From the NCBI RefSeq assembly GCF_019285595.1, contig NZ_CP079094.1:558001-622000 (forward strand): a stretch of 64,000 bases of DNA, read 5' to 3'. The notes under the pieces were generated by a model. That model worked only from the letters and a program-made list of their open reading frames with translations, was not told where the DNA came from and ran no database searches. This DNA is from Rickettsiella endosymbiont of Dermanyssus gallinae (GTDB lineage: Bacteria > Pseudomonadota > Gammaproteobacteria > Diplorickettsiales > Diplorickettsiaceae). Below, one piece after another: positions 46,701 through 55,223 of the stretch (positions are counted from its first letter, which is position 1; each line of letters begins with the position of its first letter). Made by a program: the position numbers and the translations under genes.

Positions 46701-46898
46701 GTGGGTAATCAATACGTCAATCGGACAATGATAGGTGCAGTTGTGGGGGTACAACCTTTTGGTGGCGAAGGTCTATCTGGAACAGGACCAAAAGCAGGCG
46801 GTCCTTATTATCTTCCTCGATTATGTGTGGAGCGTTCATTGTCTATTAATACCACTGCAGCAGGAGGTAACGCCTCACTGTTGTGCTTAGAGGAGTAA
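43761..46898 (+). CDS. putA: Bifunctional proline dehydrogenase / P5C dehydrogenase
   Basis: 1045-residue PutA. It oxidises proline to glutamate in two steps with FAD then NAD+, feeding the respiratory chain and the TCA cycle. The proline dehydrogenase barrel occupies about residues 150-480 (LGEAARTERDAERY, KLSALHPRYELAK, RLIKGAYWDTEIK, FATHNAYTLA). The aldehyde dehydrogenase domain begins about 570 and has Glu800 (IAETGGQN) and nucleophile Cys834 (SAGQRCSALR). No N-terminal ribbon-helix-helix, so it does not autoregulate as E. coli PutA does. Amino acids are favoured carbon sources in this group, which fits. A KefB-type antiporter follows 3 bp after the stop. Confidence 0.95.
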   Translation: MLFSPESENKTPLRAAIAKAYYADETDVVHQLIEAAALPNDATLNIARVARGLVEQIRSKRLSKGGLDAFLYEYDLSSQEGIALMCLAEALLRIPDSTTIDALLEDKISNADWASHLGQSSSFFVNASSWGLLLTGKLLKSDEQGGLNGLLRRFMGRTSAPIIRKAVKQAMQLLGKQFVMGQTIAEALKRAKDQEAKGYRFSYDMLGEAARTERDAERYFLAYQNAIDAIGKVALGKSLNDAPGISIKLSALHPRYELAKESTVVPFLIERLKRLAIQAKENNISLTVDAEEADRLDISLDIIGAVFCDPALAGWEGFGLAVQSYQKRAPFVLDWLIDLSQKQGKRWMVRLIKGAYWDTEIKIAQIRGLKAYPVFTRKSSTDVSFVACAKKLLAHSKEIYPQFATHNAYTLATVLQLAGKNRDFEFQCLHGMGYTLYDHIVGLEHLNIPCRVYAPVGGHEDLLAYLVRRLLENGANTSFVNRIVDPSVPIEEMLIDPVNKVKQVKSIPHPKIPLPVNIYGEGRKNALGIDFSDTESWQVLSQQIEEASKKHEVAGPVIDGQLEEGEKKRSMVNPAQTQQIIGEVSLANLAQLEKALNSADKISHHWANTPVEERAACLERAADLFEKRTAEFMALAVREGGKALPDAIAEVREAIDFCRYYAMRARLDLVPQLLPGPTGEENWLSFQGRGVIACISPWNFPLAIFIGQITAALVAGNAVIAKPAGQTPLIAAAAIRLLHEAGIPGQVLHLIPASGAVVGPKLTLDPRIKGIVFTGSTETAREINQGLASRTGGILPFIAETGGQNAMIVDSSALIEQVVADALNSAFGSAGQRCSALRVLFVQNEIADKLIEMLCGAMAELQLGNPAKLFTDVGPVIDQASKKTLQEHFERMKAEATLLYQVAMPDGVDETNFFPPALFQLDNLEQLKREVFGPILHVIRYAAKDRDAVIASINQTGYGLTLGIQSRIQNTVNTITRNVHVGNQYVNRTMIGAVVGVQPFGGEGLSGTGPKAGGPYYLPRLCVERSLSINTTAAGGNASLLCLEE

Positions 46899-46901
46899 TG
46901 G

Positions 46902-48074
46902 ATGGATCATAGTTTCGTTTTTTCTACCTTTGTCATTTTTACCGGTGCAGCCGTCTTAGCGACGATTGCACTTTATACCCGTCAATCTTTATTAGTCGCC
47001 TATATATTGCTAGGTGTGATTTTTGGTCCCAGCGGATTAAAGTTAGTACCTAATATAGGCGTTGCGCGTGACATTGGCGATATTGGCATTATATTCCTGT
47101 TGTTTTTAGTGGGTTTAGATCTGACGCCGCAAGAGTTTTTGCATAGTTTGAAAAAAACCGCCTTAGTGACATTGGTGTTTAGTGCTTTATTTACGACGAT
47201 TGGATTTGCCGTCGGTTATCTATTTAGTTTTACCGCGTTAGAAAGTTTGCTGATAGGCGCAAGCTTAATTTTTTCCAGTACCATCATTGGTTTAAAATTA
47301 TTACCGACACTGGCCTTACATAATAAACCCATCGGTGAAACGATCATCAGTGTTTTATTGTTACAAGATTTATTAGCGATTGTGATGTTGTTATTAGTGC
47401 ATGGTGCACACCTCACTGGTTCTAAATGGGCTGATTTAGGATTAACGCTCATTACTTTTCCTTTGTTATTGGGTTTTGCTTTTGTCGTACAACATTATTT
47501 TATTAGCAAACTCTTTATGCGTTTTGACCGCGTTAAAGAATACCTTTTCTTAGTTGCATTGGGTTGGTGTTTAGGTTTAGCAGAATTATCGCGTGCCTTA
47601 GGGCTTTCAGCAGAAATAGGTGCTTTCTTAGCGGGTGTTTCTATTGCCGAAGGACCGATTGCGGTTTTTATTGCCGAGAACTTAAAACCATTGCGTGATT
47701 TTTGTTTGATTATGTTTTTCTTTGCGATTGGCGCGAGCTTCGATCTGCATTATTTGCCACAAGTCATTGTTCCTGCGCTTTTACTCGCCGGTTTAGTATT
47801 ATTGATTAAACCGTGGTTGTTTCAAGTATTACTGCGTTGGTCAGGTGAGAAAAGAAATATTGCGCGCGAAGCGGGTGTACGTTTAGGGCAGGCGAGCGAG
47901 TTTTCTTTATTGATTGCTTATTTAGCGGCAGAGGCTACACCGGCTTTAATTGGTGGGAAAGCCAACTATCTTATTCAAGCGGCCACTATTTTGACGTTTA
48001 TTGGCTCGTCTTATTGGGTGGTTTTACGTTATCCTACACCATTGGCCTTGGATGATAAGTTGCGTGTCGATTAA
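46902..48074 (+). CDS. CPA2-family cation/proton antiporter
   Basis: 390-residue membrane protein of the KefB/YbaL monovalent cation:proton antiporter family, with about 12 hydrophobic segments. Family motifs: YILLGVIFGPSGLKL near the N-terminus, GIIFLLFLVGLDLTP, IFSSTIIGLKLLPTL and the central ALGLSAEIGAFLAGVSIA. It lacks the C-terminal TrkA-N (RCK) domain of full KefB. The start ATG lies 3 bp after putA, suggesting cotranscription. Which ion it moves is not evident. Confidence 0.85.
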   Translation: MDHSFVFSTFVIFTGAAVLATIALYTRQSLLVAYILLGVIFGPSGLKLVPNIGVARDIGDIGIIFLLFLVGLDLTPQEFLHSLKKTALVTLVFSALFTTIGFAVGYLFSFTALESLLIGASLIFSSTIIGLKLLPTLALHNKPIGETIISVLLLQDLLAIVMLLLVHGAHLTGSKWADLGLTLITFPLLLGFAFVVQHYFISKLFMRFDRVKEYLFLVALGWCLGLAELSRALGLSAEIGAFLAGVSIAEGPIAVFIAENLKPLRDFCLIMFFFAIGASFDLHYLPQVIVPALLLAGLVLLIKPWLFQVLLRWSGEKRNIAREAGVRLGQASEFSLLIAYLAAEATPALIGGKANYLIQAATILTFIGSSYWVVLRYPTPLALDDKLRVD

Positions 48075-48166
48075 ACGACAGTACTGAATCGAAGTGCTAT
48101 AGTGTGAATTCTATTTTATTTACTGAATAAAAATTATTCAGGAATAAGCAGGAGCTGGAGAATTTT

Positions 48167-48910
48167 ATGACCTTCATTACGTTATTATTGTGTTTAAGTA
48201 TAGAGCGGTTTTTGCACAAAGGTAATTTGCTTGCTCGCTTTAATTGGTTTGAACAGTATGTGGGTAAAGTACATCAACTGACCCACAACCAGAGTTGGGC
48301 ACAACAGGATTATATTGCTTTAGCGCTGGTGGTGTTGCCTATTGTTATACCGGTTGCACTTCTTTATGGTTTGAGTGCATTTATTGTGCATGGCTTGCTC
48401 GCTTTTCTGATTGGTGCCCTTGTACTTTTTTATTGTTTGGGCCCGATGAATATTTCTGAAACAGAAAAGGTCCATCAACCCCTATTTTGGCAAACGAATG
48501 AAACTTTATTTGCGGTTATTTTTTGGTTTGCTGTATTAGGACCGATTGCGGCGCTCGTTTATCGTTTAGTTGAACGTTCTGCACATATCCATGCCAGTTA
48601 TCCTGCATTAGGCAAGGCAGCTGGTCAGGTACTTGCTGTTCTAGACTGGTTACCTGTTCGCTTATTCGCTATCCTTTTCGCTCTGGCAGGTAACTTTGTG
48701 AACACTTGTCAATTTTGGTTAGATTACTTATTAAGAGATTTATCTTTGAATCGTGAATTGATTGAAAAAAGTGGACGTATTGCCTTAGGTTTAGAAGAAA
48801 ACATTGAATTAAGCGCAGAAAATTACCCTCAGGCCTTAAAATTGATTGACCGGTCTTTAGTTATTTTCTTAGTTATTGTGTTTGCTGTTACCTTAGGCGT
48901 GCTGTTATAA
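48167..48910 (+). CDS. ampE: AmpE-like inner-membrane protein
   Basis: 247-residue protein similar to AmpE (regulatory signalling inner-membrane protein, part of the AmpDE locus) with four hydrophobic segments (LALVVLPIVIPVALLYGLSA and following, LFAVIFWFAVLGPIAALVYRL, LFAILFALAGNFVNTC, LVIFLVIVFAVTLGVLL). The conserved FWFAVLGPIAALVYRL segment is a family hallmark. Slightly shorter than E. coli AmpE (284). The short spacing to aceE is interrupted by a 123-bp repeat. Confidence 0.78.
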   Translation: MTFITLLLCLSIERFLHKGNLLARFNWFEQYVGKVHQLTHNQSWAQQDYIALALVVLPIVIPVALLYGLSAFIVHGLLAFLIGALVLFYCLGPMNISETEKVHQPLFWQTNETLFAVIFWFAVLGPIAALVYRLVERSAHIHASYPALGKAAGQVLAVLDWLPVRLFAILFALAGNFVNTCQFWLDYLLRDLSLNRELIEKSGRIALGLEENIELSAENYPQALKLIDRSLVIFLVIVFAVTLGVLL

Positions 48911-48966
48911 CGGCGCACGCATCTCTACTTTAATGGTAATTAAGGTAGAATATCGAGCAACGCGTT

Positions 48967-49089
48967 ATACTCACAGCAATTGGATTTTTGGCAAGGCGCC
49001 GCGAAAACGAGCCACCGCCGTGTATAGATGATACATGAGGATGGCGAGTTGAGCGGGAACACCGCCAAAAATTCAAGTGCGAAGAGTAT
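48967..49089 (+). repeat. 123-bp inverted-end repeat, copy A (MITE-like)
   Basis: Starts atactcacag and ends gaagagtat, with inverted ends ATACTC/GAGTAT. A diverged copy of the same length lies inverted at 60383-60505. Non-coding. It lies in the ampE-aceE gap, where it may influence aceE expression. Confidence 0.82.
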
Positions 49090-49127
49090 GTATTATAAAA
49101 ATATATTTTTGAGGGCAGCTACTATCC

Positions 49128-51803
49128 ATGACGCAGCGAACTTTACACCTAGATTCTGATCCCATTGAGACCAAAGAGTGGTTAGATGCCCTATTGTCCG
49201 TCTTAAAGGTCGAAGGCGCTGAGCGGGCTGAATTCCTCGTACAACAGCTTATCGATAAAGCACGACAGCAAGGTGTAGCACTACCCGGTGCGTTAACAAC
49301 ACCCTATATCAATACCATTCCCGTGAGTCGCGAAGCGGCTTTTTCCGGCGATAAAAAACTAGAACACCGTATCGCAGCGTTAATTCGTTGGAATGCGGTC
49401 ATGATGGTGTTACGGGCAGGGAAAGTGTCTTCTGAGTTGGGTGGGCATATTGCGACCTATGCGTCGGCTGCCACCTTATATGAAGTAGGGTTTAATCATT
49501 TTTGGCATGCGGCTTCTGAGCAGCATGGTGGTGATTTACTTTATATACAAGGTCATTCCTCACCCGGTATTTATGCCAGAGCCTTTTTAGAAGGTCGATT
49601 AAACGAAACACAGCTGACGCACTTTCGACAAGAAATAGGTGGAAAAGGCATCACCTCTTACCCACATCCGTGGTTAATGCCCGATTTTTGGCAGTTTCCT
49701 ACAGTTTCTATGGGTTTAGGGCCTATGCAGGCTATCTATCAAGCCCGCTTTTTAAAATATCTACAGAATCGTGGTTTGCAGAATACACAGAATAGAAAAA
49801 TATGGATGTTTTGTGGTGATGGTGAAATGGATGAACCTGAATCATTAGGTGCACTTTCGGTTGCAGGACGAGAAAAACTGGATAATCTTATTTTTGTGGT
49901 TAATTGCAACTTACAACGATTAGATGGACCGGTACGTGGTAATGGTAAAATTGTCCAAGAATTAGAAGGTGTATTTCGTGGTGCAGGTTGGAACGTTATT
50001 AAAGTGCTTTGGGGTAGTGCTTGGGATGCACTGTTGGCAAAAGACAAACAAGGTTTGTTACAACAGGTGATGATGGAAACCATTGACGGTGAATATCAAA
50101 ATTTCCGTGCTAAAGATGGTGCCTATATTCGTGAACATTTTTTTGGTAAATGTCCTGAACTAAAGGCGTTGGTTGCTGATATGAGTGATGAAGATCTCTG
50201 GCACTTAAAGCGTGGCGGACATGATATTCAGAAAGTATATAGCGCTTATAAAGCAGCGGTTGAACACACGGGTCAGCCCACAGTTATTTTAGCTAAAACG
50301 ATCAAAGGCTATGGTATGGGAACGGCGGGTGAAGGACAGAACATTACTCACCAGCAAAAGAAGATGACCCACGAACAGTTATTAGCCTTTAGGGATCGAT
50401 TCAAGTTGGCGATGAGTGATGAAGAGGTGGAAAGCTTAAGTTTCCATCATCCTGGAAAAGAAAGTCCCGAGATTAAATATCTACAAGAGAATCGTAAAAA
50501 ATTAGGTGGTTATTTACCCGCGCGACGTTCGCGCTGCGATGAAACGATGACCGCGCCATCGCTGGATCACTTTGCTAATCCATTACAAGGATCGAATGAT
50601 CGTGAAATTTCTACCACCATGGTGTTTGTTGATATCTTACGGCATATTTTAAAAGATAAAACCTTGGGTCCTCGTGTTGTACCCATTGTTCCCGATGAAT
50701 CGCGTACCTTTGGTATGGAAGGTTTATTTCGTCAGATTGGTATTTATTCGCCAGTAGGACAGTTATATAAACCAGTCGATGCCGATCAGCTGATGTATTA
50801 CCGTGAAGATATAAAAGGCCAGTTATTAGAAGAAGGTATTAATGAAGGCGGTGCTTTTTGTTCATGGATGGCAGCAGCGACTTCTTATAGTACGAATAAT
50901 TTAAGTATGATTCCTTTTTATATTTATTATTCGATGTTTGGTTATCAACGGGTTGGTGATTTTGTTTGGGCAGCCGGTGATATGCAAGCGCGCGGATTTA
51001 TTTTAGGTGCAACCGCCGGTAGAACCACTTTAGCGGGCGAAGGTTTACAGCACCAAGATGGACATAATCTTTTATTTTTCTCGGTCGTGCCTAATTGTGT
51101 GGCCTACGATCCTTGTTTTGGTTACGAATTAACCGTCATCATTCAAGATGGTTTACGTCGTATGTTCGAAAAACAGGAAAATGTATTTTATTACCTGACC
51201 TTGATGAACGAAAACTATAAACAGCCTGCCTTACCTAAAGGAAGTGAAGAAGGCATTCTCAAGGGTATGTATTTGTTGTCGGAAAATAAGCAAGCCAATG
51301 AAAAGCATAAGCATGTGCAATTATTAGGATCCGGTACCATTCTCAATGAAGTCATTGCAGCGACTGAATTATTAGAAAAAGATTTTGGTGTGACGGCTGA
51401 TATCTGGAGTGTGACCAGTTTTTCAGAATTACGTAAAGAAGCTTTGGCGGTTGAACGTGATAATTCACTTCATCCTAGTGCTCAAGCAAAACAAAGCTAT
51501 GTCGCAAGCTGCTTATCTGAGCGCAAAGGCCCAGTGATTGCGGCGACTGATTATATTCGTTTAAATGCCGATCAAATTCGTGGTTTTATAAAACAAAATT
51601 ACGTGGTATTGGGTACGGATGGTTATGGTCGCAGTGATACGCGTGAGAAACTGCGTGAATTTTTTGAAGTGAATCGTTTTTATATTGTTATTGCGAGCTT
51701 ACATGCCTTATGTGCAGAGGGCGTGGTGAGTGCTAAGGACATTGAACACGCTATTACAAAGTATGCTATCGATACTAAAAAACCCAATCCTTTTACGGTC
51801 TAG
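49128..51803 (+). CDS. aceE: Pyruvate dehydrogenase E1 component
   Basis: 891-residue homodimeric E1 that decarboxylates pyruvate with thiamine diphosphate and reductively acetylates lipoyl E2. TPP-binding motif GDGEMDEPESLG (from residue about 230) closed by NCNLQRLDG; DNIRGFI-like C-terminal segments ADQIRGFIKQNYVVLGTDG and GRSDTREKLREFFEV. Length agrees with E. coli AceE (887). Start ATG at 49128 follows gagggcag. The operon aceE-aceF-lpdA is complete here, with repeat sequences in the gaps. Confidence 0.97.
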   Translation: MTQRTLHLDSDPIETKEWLDALLSVLKVEGAERAEFLVQQLIDKARQQGVALPGALTTPYINTIPVSREAAFSGDKKLEHRIAALIRWNAVMMVLRAGKVSSELGGHIATYASAATLYEVGFNHFWHAASEQHGGDLLYIQGHSSPGIYARAFLEGRLNETQLTHFRQEIGGKGITSYPHPWLMPDFWQFPTVSMGLGPMQAIYQARFLKYLQNRGLQNTQNRKIWMFCGDGEMDEPESLGALSVAGREKLDNLIFVVNCNLQRLDGPVRGNGKIVQELEGVFRGAGWNVIKVLWGSAWDALLAKDKQGLLQQVMMETIDGEYQNFRAKDGAYIREHFFGKCPELKALVADMSDEDLWHLKRGGHDIQKVYSAYKAAVEHTGQPTVILAKTIKGYGMGTAGEGQNITHQQKKMTHEQLLAFRDRFKLAMSDEEVESLSFHHPGKESPEIKYLQENRKKLGGYLPARRSRCDETMTAPSLDHFANPLQGSNDREISTTMVFVDILRHILKDKTLGPRVVPIVPDESRTFGMEGLFRQIGIYSPVGQLYKPVDADQLMYYREDIKGQLLEEGINEGGAFCSWMAAATSYSTNNLSMIPFYIYYSMFGYQRVGDFVWAAGDMQARGFILGATAGRTTLAGEGLQHQDGHNLLFFSVVPNCVAYDPCFGYELTVIIQDGLRRMFEKQENVFYYLTLMNENYKQPALPKGSEEGILKGMYLLSENKQANEKHKHVQLLGSGTILNEVIAATELLEKDFGVTADIWSVTSFSELRKEALAVERDNSLHPSAQAKQSYVASCLSERKGPVIAATDYIRLNADQIRGFIKQNYVVLGTDGYGRSDTREKLREFFEVNRFYIVIASLHALCAEGVVSAKDIEHAITKYAIDTKKPNPFTV

Positions 51804-51815
51804 AGGAGAATTCGT

Positions 51816-53117
51816 TTGTCTAATTTAAAAGAAGTCCGCGTACCTGATTTAGGTAACGTTTCTGGAGCGGCGATCATTGAAATACCGATTAAGGTGGGTG
51901 AGTCTATTCAAGCCGAACAGGCATTGATTACTTTGGAAAGTGATAAAGCCTCGATGGATATTCCTGCGCCCTTTGCAGGTAAAGTAAAGGAAATAAAAGT
52001 AAAAGTTGGTGATAAAGTTTCTAAAGGTGATTTTATCGTACTGCTAGAAACAGAAGCAGATACCGCGGTAGCAGAAGAAAAACCGGCAGCTAAAAAAGAA
52101 ACCACAGAAACAGCCGCAGCAAACGTTCAGCAAGAAACAGCAAAACCAGCTGAAACTATAACTACAGTGGTAAACACCGAAGATACAGCGGTGTCATCGG
52201 AAGATGATGATCAAGGGGATGTGCATGCAGGGCCGGGTGTCCGCCGCTTAGCGCGAGAATTTGGATTGAATCTCAATCTAATAACGGGTACAGGTCAAAA
52301 AGGCCGTGTTGTAAAAGAAGATCTACAAAATTTTGTGAAATCTCGTTTAAATCAAACGGGTCAAAGCAGTGGTACGGGCGCGGGCTTGCCAAGTGCGCCA
52401 CAAATTGATTTTAGTCAATTTGGTGAAACAGAAAATAAACCGCTATCGCGTATTAAAAAACTAAGCGCACAATATTTACATCGTAATTGGTTGCTGGTTC
52501 CGCATGTCACGCAGTTTAACGAGGCGGACATTACCGAGCTGGAAGCTTTTCGCAAAGCACAAGCTGCGTTTGCTGCAAAACAAAACGTTAAATTAACACC
52601 GCTCGTTTTTATTATGAAAGCGGTAGTCACAGCGCTGAAAGAATTTCCTGCGTTTAATGCGTCTTTATCAGCTGATGGCGAGCAATTAATTCTTAAAAAA
52701 TACTTTCATATTGGTATTGCAGTCGATACGCCCGAAGGTTTAGTAGTGCCTGTTATAAGAGACGTTGATAAAAAAAGTCTTTTAGAATTAGCCAAAGAAT
52801 TAGCCGAGGTGAGTAATAAGGCACGTTTAAAACAATTGAGCAGTGCCGATATGCAAGGTAGTTCGTTTACCATTTCCAGTTTAGGTGGTATTGGTGGTAC
52901 GGCATTTACGCCGATTGTTAATCTGCCGGATGTGGCTATTTTAGGCGTATCCAAAGCGCAGTTTAAACCGCAATATCAAGACGGAGAATTTATTCCTCGT
53001 TTGATGTTGCCTTTGTGTTTATCGTATGACCACCGTGTTATCGATGGTGCAGAAGGTGCACGATTTAGCGTGTTTCTAGCGGATTGTTTATCGGATATCC
53101 GTCGCTGGTTGTTGTAG
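51816..53117 (+). CDS. aceF: Pyruvate dehydrogenase E2 (dihydrolipoamide acetyltransferase)
   Basis: 433 residues, TTG start with gaggag upstream. One lipoyl domain (about 1-75, lipoylated Lys in TLESDKASMDIPAP), an Ala/Glu/Thr-rich linker, a peripheral-subunit binding domain (HAGPGVRRLAREFGLNLNLI) and the catalytic domain with His and Asp in LSYDHRVIDGAEGARF. E. coli AceF has three lipoyl domains; this one has one, as in several relatives. Moves acetyl groups to CoA within the complex. The operon partner aceE is 12 bp upstream. Confidence 0.96.
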   Translation: MSNLKEVRVPDLGNVSGAAIIEIPIKVGESIQAEQALITLESDKASMDIPAPFAGKVKEIKVKVGDKVSKGDFIVLLETEADTAVAEEKPAAKKETTETAAANVQQETAKPAETITTVVNTEDTAVSSEDDDQGDVHAGPGVRRLAREFGLNLNLITGTGQKGRVVKEDLQNFVKSRLNQTGQSSGTGAGLPSAPQIDFSQFGETENKPLSRIKKLSAQYLHRNWLLVPHVTQFNEADITELEAFRKAQAAFAAKQNVKLTPLVFIMKAVVTALKEFPAFNASLSADGEQLILKKYFHIGIAVDTPEGLVVPVIRDVDKKSLLELAKELAEVSNKARLKQLSSADMQGSSFTISSLGGIGGTAFTPIVNLPDVAILGVSKAQFKPQYQDGEFIPRLMLPLCLSYDHRVIDGAEGARFSVFLADCLSDIRRWLL

Positions 53118-53131
53118 AGAATAGAGAGGGT

Positions 53132-53222
53132 CGTCATTGCGAGTGCGAAGCACGCGGCAATCCAGTATCATAATTTGATTTTTCCTGGATGGCCACGCTT
53201 ATTACATTCGCTCGCCATGACG
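53132..53222. repeat. REP-like palindrome, copy 1
   Basis: Begins cgtcattgcgag and ends ctcgccatgacg, inverted ends with an internal gcaatccag/ctggatggcc pair, forming a long hairpin. It lies between aceF and lpdA. Two similar ones are at 55139 and 61781. May attenuate or protect mRNA. Confidence 0.8.
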
Positions 53223-53271
53223 TGAGCAGAGAGAATAATTTTTTATATTTATAAGTTTTATAGAGGAAAAT

Positions 53272-54711
53272 ATGGCTGACTTAGAAACTAAAAAGACTGA
53301 AGTGCTGGTGTTAGGGAGTGGGCCAGGTGGTTATACGGCAGCTTTTCGTGCCGCTGATCTAGGGAAAAAAGTCATATTAGTGGAAAAGGATGCGACTTTG
53401 GGCGGTGTTTGCTTAAACGTGGGTTGTATTCCCTCTAAAGCGTTATTGCACGCCGCTAAAGTAATTGAAGATGCGGCCGCGATGAAAGAGTTTGGTGTAG
53501 AGTTTGGTGATCCAAAAATTGATATCAATAAACTCCGTACTTGGAAAGACAGTGTCGTTAAAAAGCTAACCGGTGGTTTATCTATGTTAGCCAAACAACG
53601 TAAAGTAGAAGTGATCCAAGGCGAAGGAAAATTTACGGCTAAAAATGAATTAACGATAAAAACCGCAACAGGTAATCAGGTCGTTCAATTTGAACAAGCC
53701 ATTATTGCGGCGGGATCACAGCCAGTTCGTTTACCTTTCTTGCCAGATGATCCACGTATTATTGATTCAACCGGTGCGCTAGAACTGAAAGAAACAAAAG
53801 GCGATCTTTTAGTATTAGGTGGCGGTATTATTGGTATGGAAATGGCGACGGTTTATCATGCGCTAGGTGCTTCTATTACTGTAGTGGAAGGTGGCAGTCG
53901 AATTATTGGCGGTGCCGATGAAGATATTGTTAAGCCGCTGGCTAAACGCCTCAGTAAACATTATAAATTTATCCTCAATACACGCGTCACCAAAGTTGAA
54001 GCTAAAAAAGATGGCTTGTGGGTTAGTTTTGAAGGTGAGAATGCACCGGATAAACCACAACGTTATGATCGTATTTTATCCGCGGTAGGGCGTAAACCGA
54101 ATGGAAAATTAATTGGTGCCGAAGTTTTAGGTATTGATATAGACGATCGCGGTTTTATTGCTGTGGATAAACAATTAAGAACAAAGGTCGATCATATTTT
54201 TGCGATTGGCGATATCGTAGGTAATCCTATGTTAGCGCATAAAGCAGTGGCTGAAGCGCGTGTTGCGGCTGAAGTGATTGCCGGTAAAAAACACTTTTTT
54301 GAACCGCGTTGTATTCCTTCGGTTGCATATACCGATCCAGAAATCGCTTGGGTTGGATTGACTGAAATGGAAGCCAAAGAAAAAAGTATTGCTTATGAAA
54401 AAGCCGTGTTTCCTTGGATGGCCAGCGGTCGTTCATTAGGTCAGGGACGTGATGAAGGTTTAACTAAATTATTATTTGATCCTAAAACACAACGTGTATT
54501 AGGCGCTGGCATTGTCGGTCCGAATGCCGGTGAATTAATTAGTGAAATTGCCTTAGCGATTGAAATGGGTTGTGAAGCGGAAGACATTGCATTAACGATA
54601 CATCCGCATCCAACACTGTCTGAAACAGTGATGTTAGCCAGTGAAATATTTGAAGGCAGCATTACTGATCTTTACATGCCTAAAAAGAAAAAGGCAGAAG
54701 TCATACGATGA
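53272..54711 (+). CDS. lpdA: Dihydrolipoamide dehydrogenase, C-terminus altered by the 247-bp element
   Basis: FAD enzyme that reoxidises lipoyl groups of the pyruvate and 2-oxoglutarate complexes. GSGPGGYTAAF FAD site, redox disulfide Cys47/Cys52 (GGVCLNVGCIPSKALL), NAD site GGGIIGMEMA, and the C-terminal His446 with Glu451 in HPHPTLSE. The reading frame runs into the element at 54706 and stops two codons inside it (VIR). Without the element the frame would continue for nine more codons to 54982. The catalytic body is complete, so the enzyme should work. Confidence 0.95.
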   Translation: MADLETKKTEVLVLGSGPGGYTAAFRAADLGKKVILVEKDATLGGVCLNVGCIPSKALLHAAKVIEDAAAMKEFGVEFGDPKIDINKLRTWKDSVVKKLTGGLSMLAKQRKVEVIQGEGKFTAKNELTIKTATGNQVVQFEQAIIAAGSQPVRLPFLPDDPRIIDSTGALELKETKGDLLVLGGGIIGMEMATVYHALGASITVVEGGSRIIGGADEDIVKPLAKRLSKHYKFILNTRVTKVEAKKDGLWVSFEGENAPDKPQRYDRILSAVGRKPNGKLIGAEVLGIDIDDRGFIAVDKQLRTKVDHIFAIGDIVGNPMLAHKAVAEARVAAEVIAGKKHFFEPRCIPSVAYTDPEIAWVGLTEMEAKEKSIAYEKAVFPWMASGRSLGQGRDEGLTKLLFDPKTQRVLGAGIVGPNAGELISEIALAIEMGCEAEDIALTIHPHPTLSETVMLASEIFEGSITDLYMPKKKKAEVIR

Positions 54712-54952
54712 GACAGGAAAGCATTGTGAAAGCAATGCGAAGTCGAAGAGCCCGCGATAGGCGTGCGTTGACGGGCGAAGCAGGAAACGCATCACGCCGT
54801 AAAGTCATTTGTGGGAGGCACGGGCATGAACTCCGAAGGAGTGAGTGCGTGCCGGACGCAGGACGTATCGCGGCCTAATTTCAGTCGCGTCATGCGAACG
54901 AATTTCGGGGACACGATGGCCGAAATTCTTCGGGAGCATAGCGACTCACTTG
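54706..54952 (+). mobile_element. 247-bp structured repeat element, copy 4 (at lpdA 3' end)
   Basis: Same element, same strand as lpdA; supplies the present lpdA stop codon (the tga of cgatgag). Flanks gtcata and aacaga, with no target duplication. Confidence 0.93.
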
Positions 54953-55158
54953 AACAGATTCTTCCTTGGGTTAAAAAATTGAGTCAAACTGAAATAGATT
55001 CTATTGTAGGAGATGATGCTTATCTAACCTTCATACATAAAAAGGGCATAGCATTTACTTCCTCAAATAATAGTGCTTTTTTTCAAGTATGTAGAATAGC
55101 AGATGCGAGTGTTAATCCAAGCTTCCTTGAGAACTCATCGTCATTGCGAGCGCCGTAG
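54953..55158 (+). other. Coding-like remnant downstream of lpdA
   Basis: Open frame with a protein-like composition (QILPWVKKLSQTEIDSIVGD, GIAFTSSNNSAFFQVCRIAD) that is out of frame with lpdA and enters the REP-like repeat before it ends. Its only in-frame start is inside the 247-bp element. It may be the 3' end of a lost gene. Not recognised. Confidence 0.35.
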
Positions 55159-55212
55159 GTGCGAAGCAATCCAGGGGAATAGGTAACTAAATTGCCACGC
55201 CCCGCAATGACG
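55139..55212. repeat. REP-like palindrome, copy 2
   Basis: Begins cgtcattgcgag, ends cccgcaatgacg, with gcgccgtaggtgcgaagcaatccag inside in shortened form. It separates the convergent lpdA and recG genes and could act as a bidirectional terminator. Confidence 0.8.
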
Positions 55213-55223
55213 ATATCGTTAAT

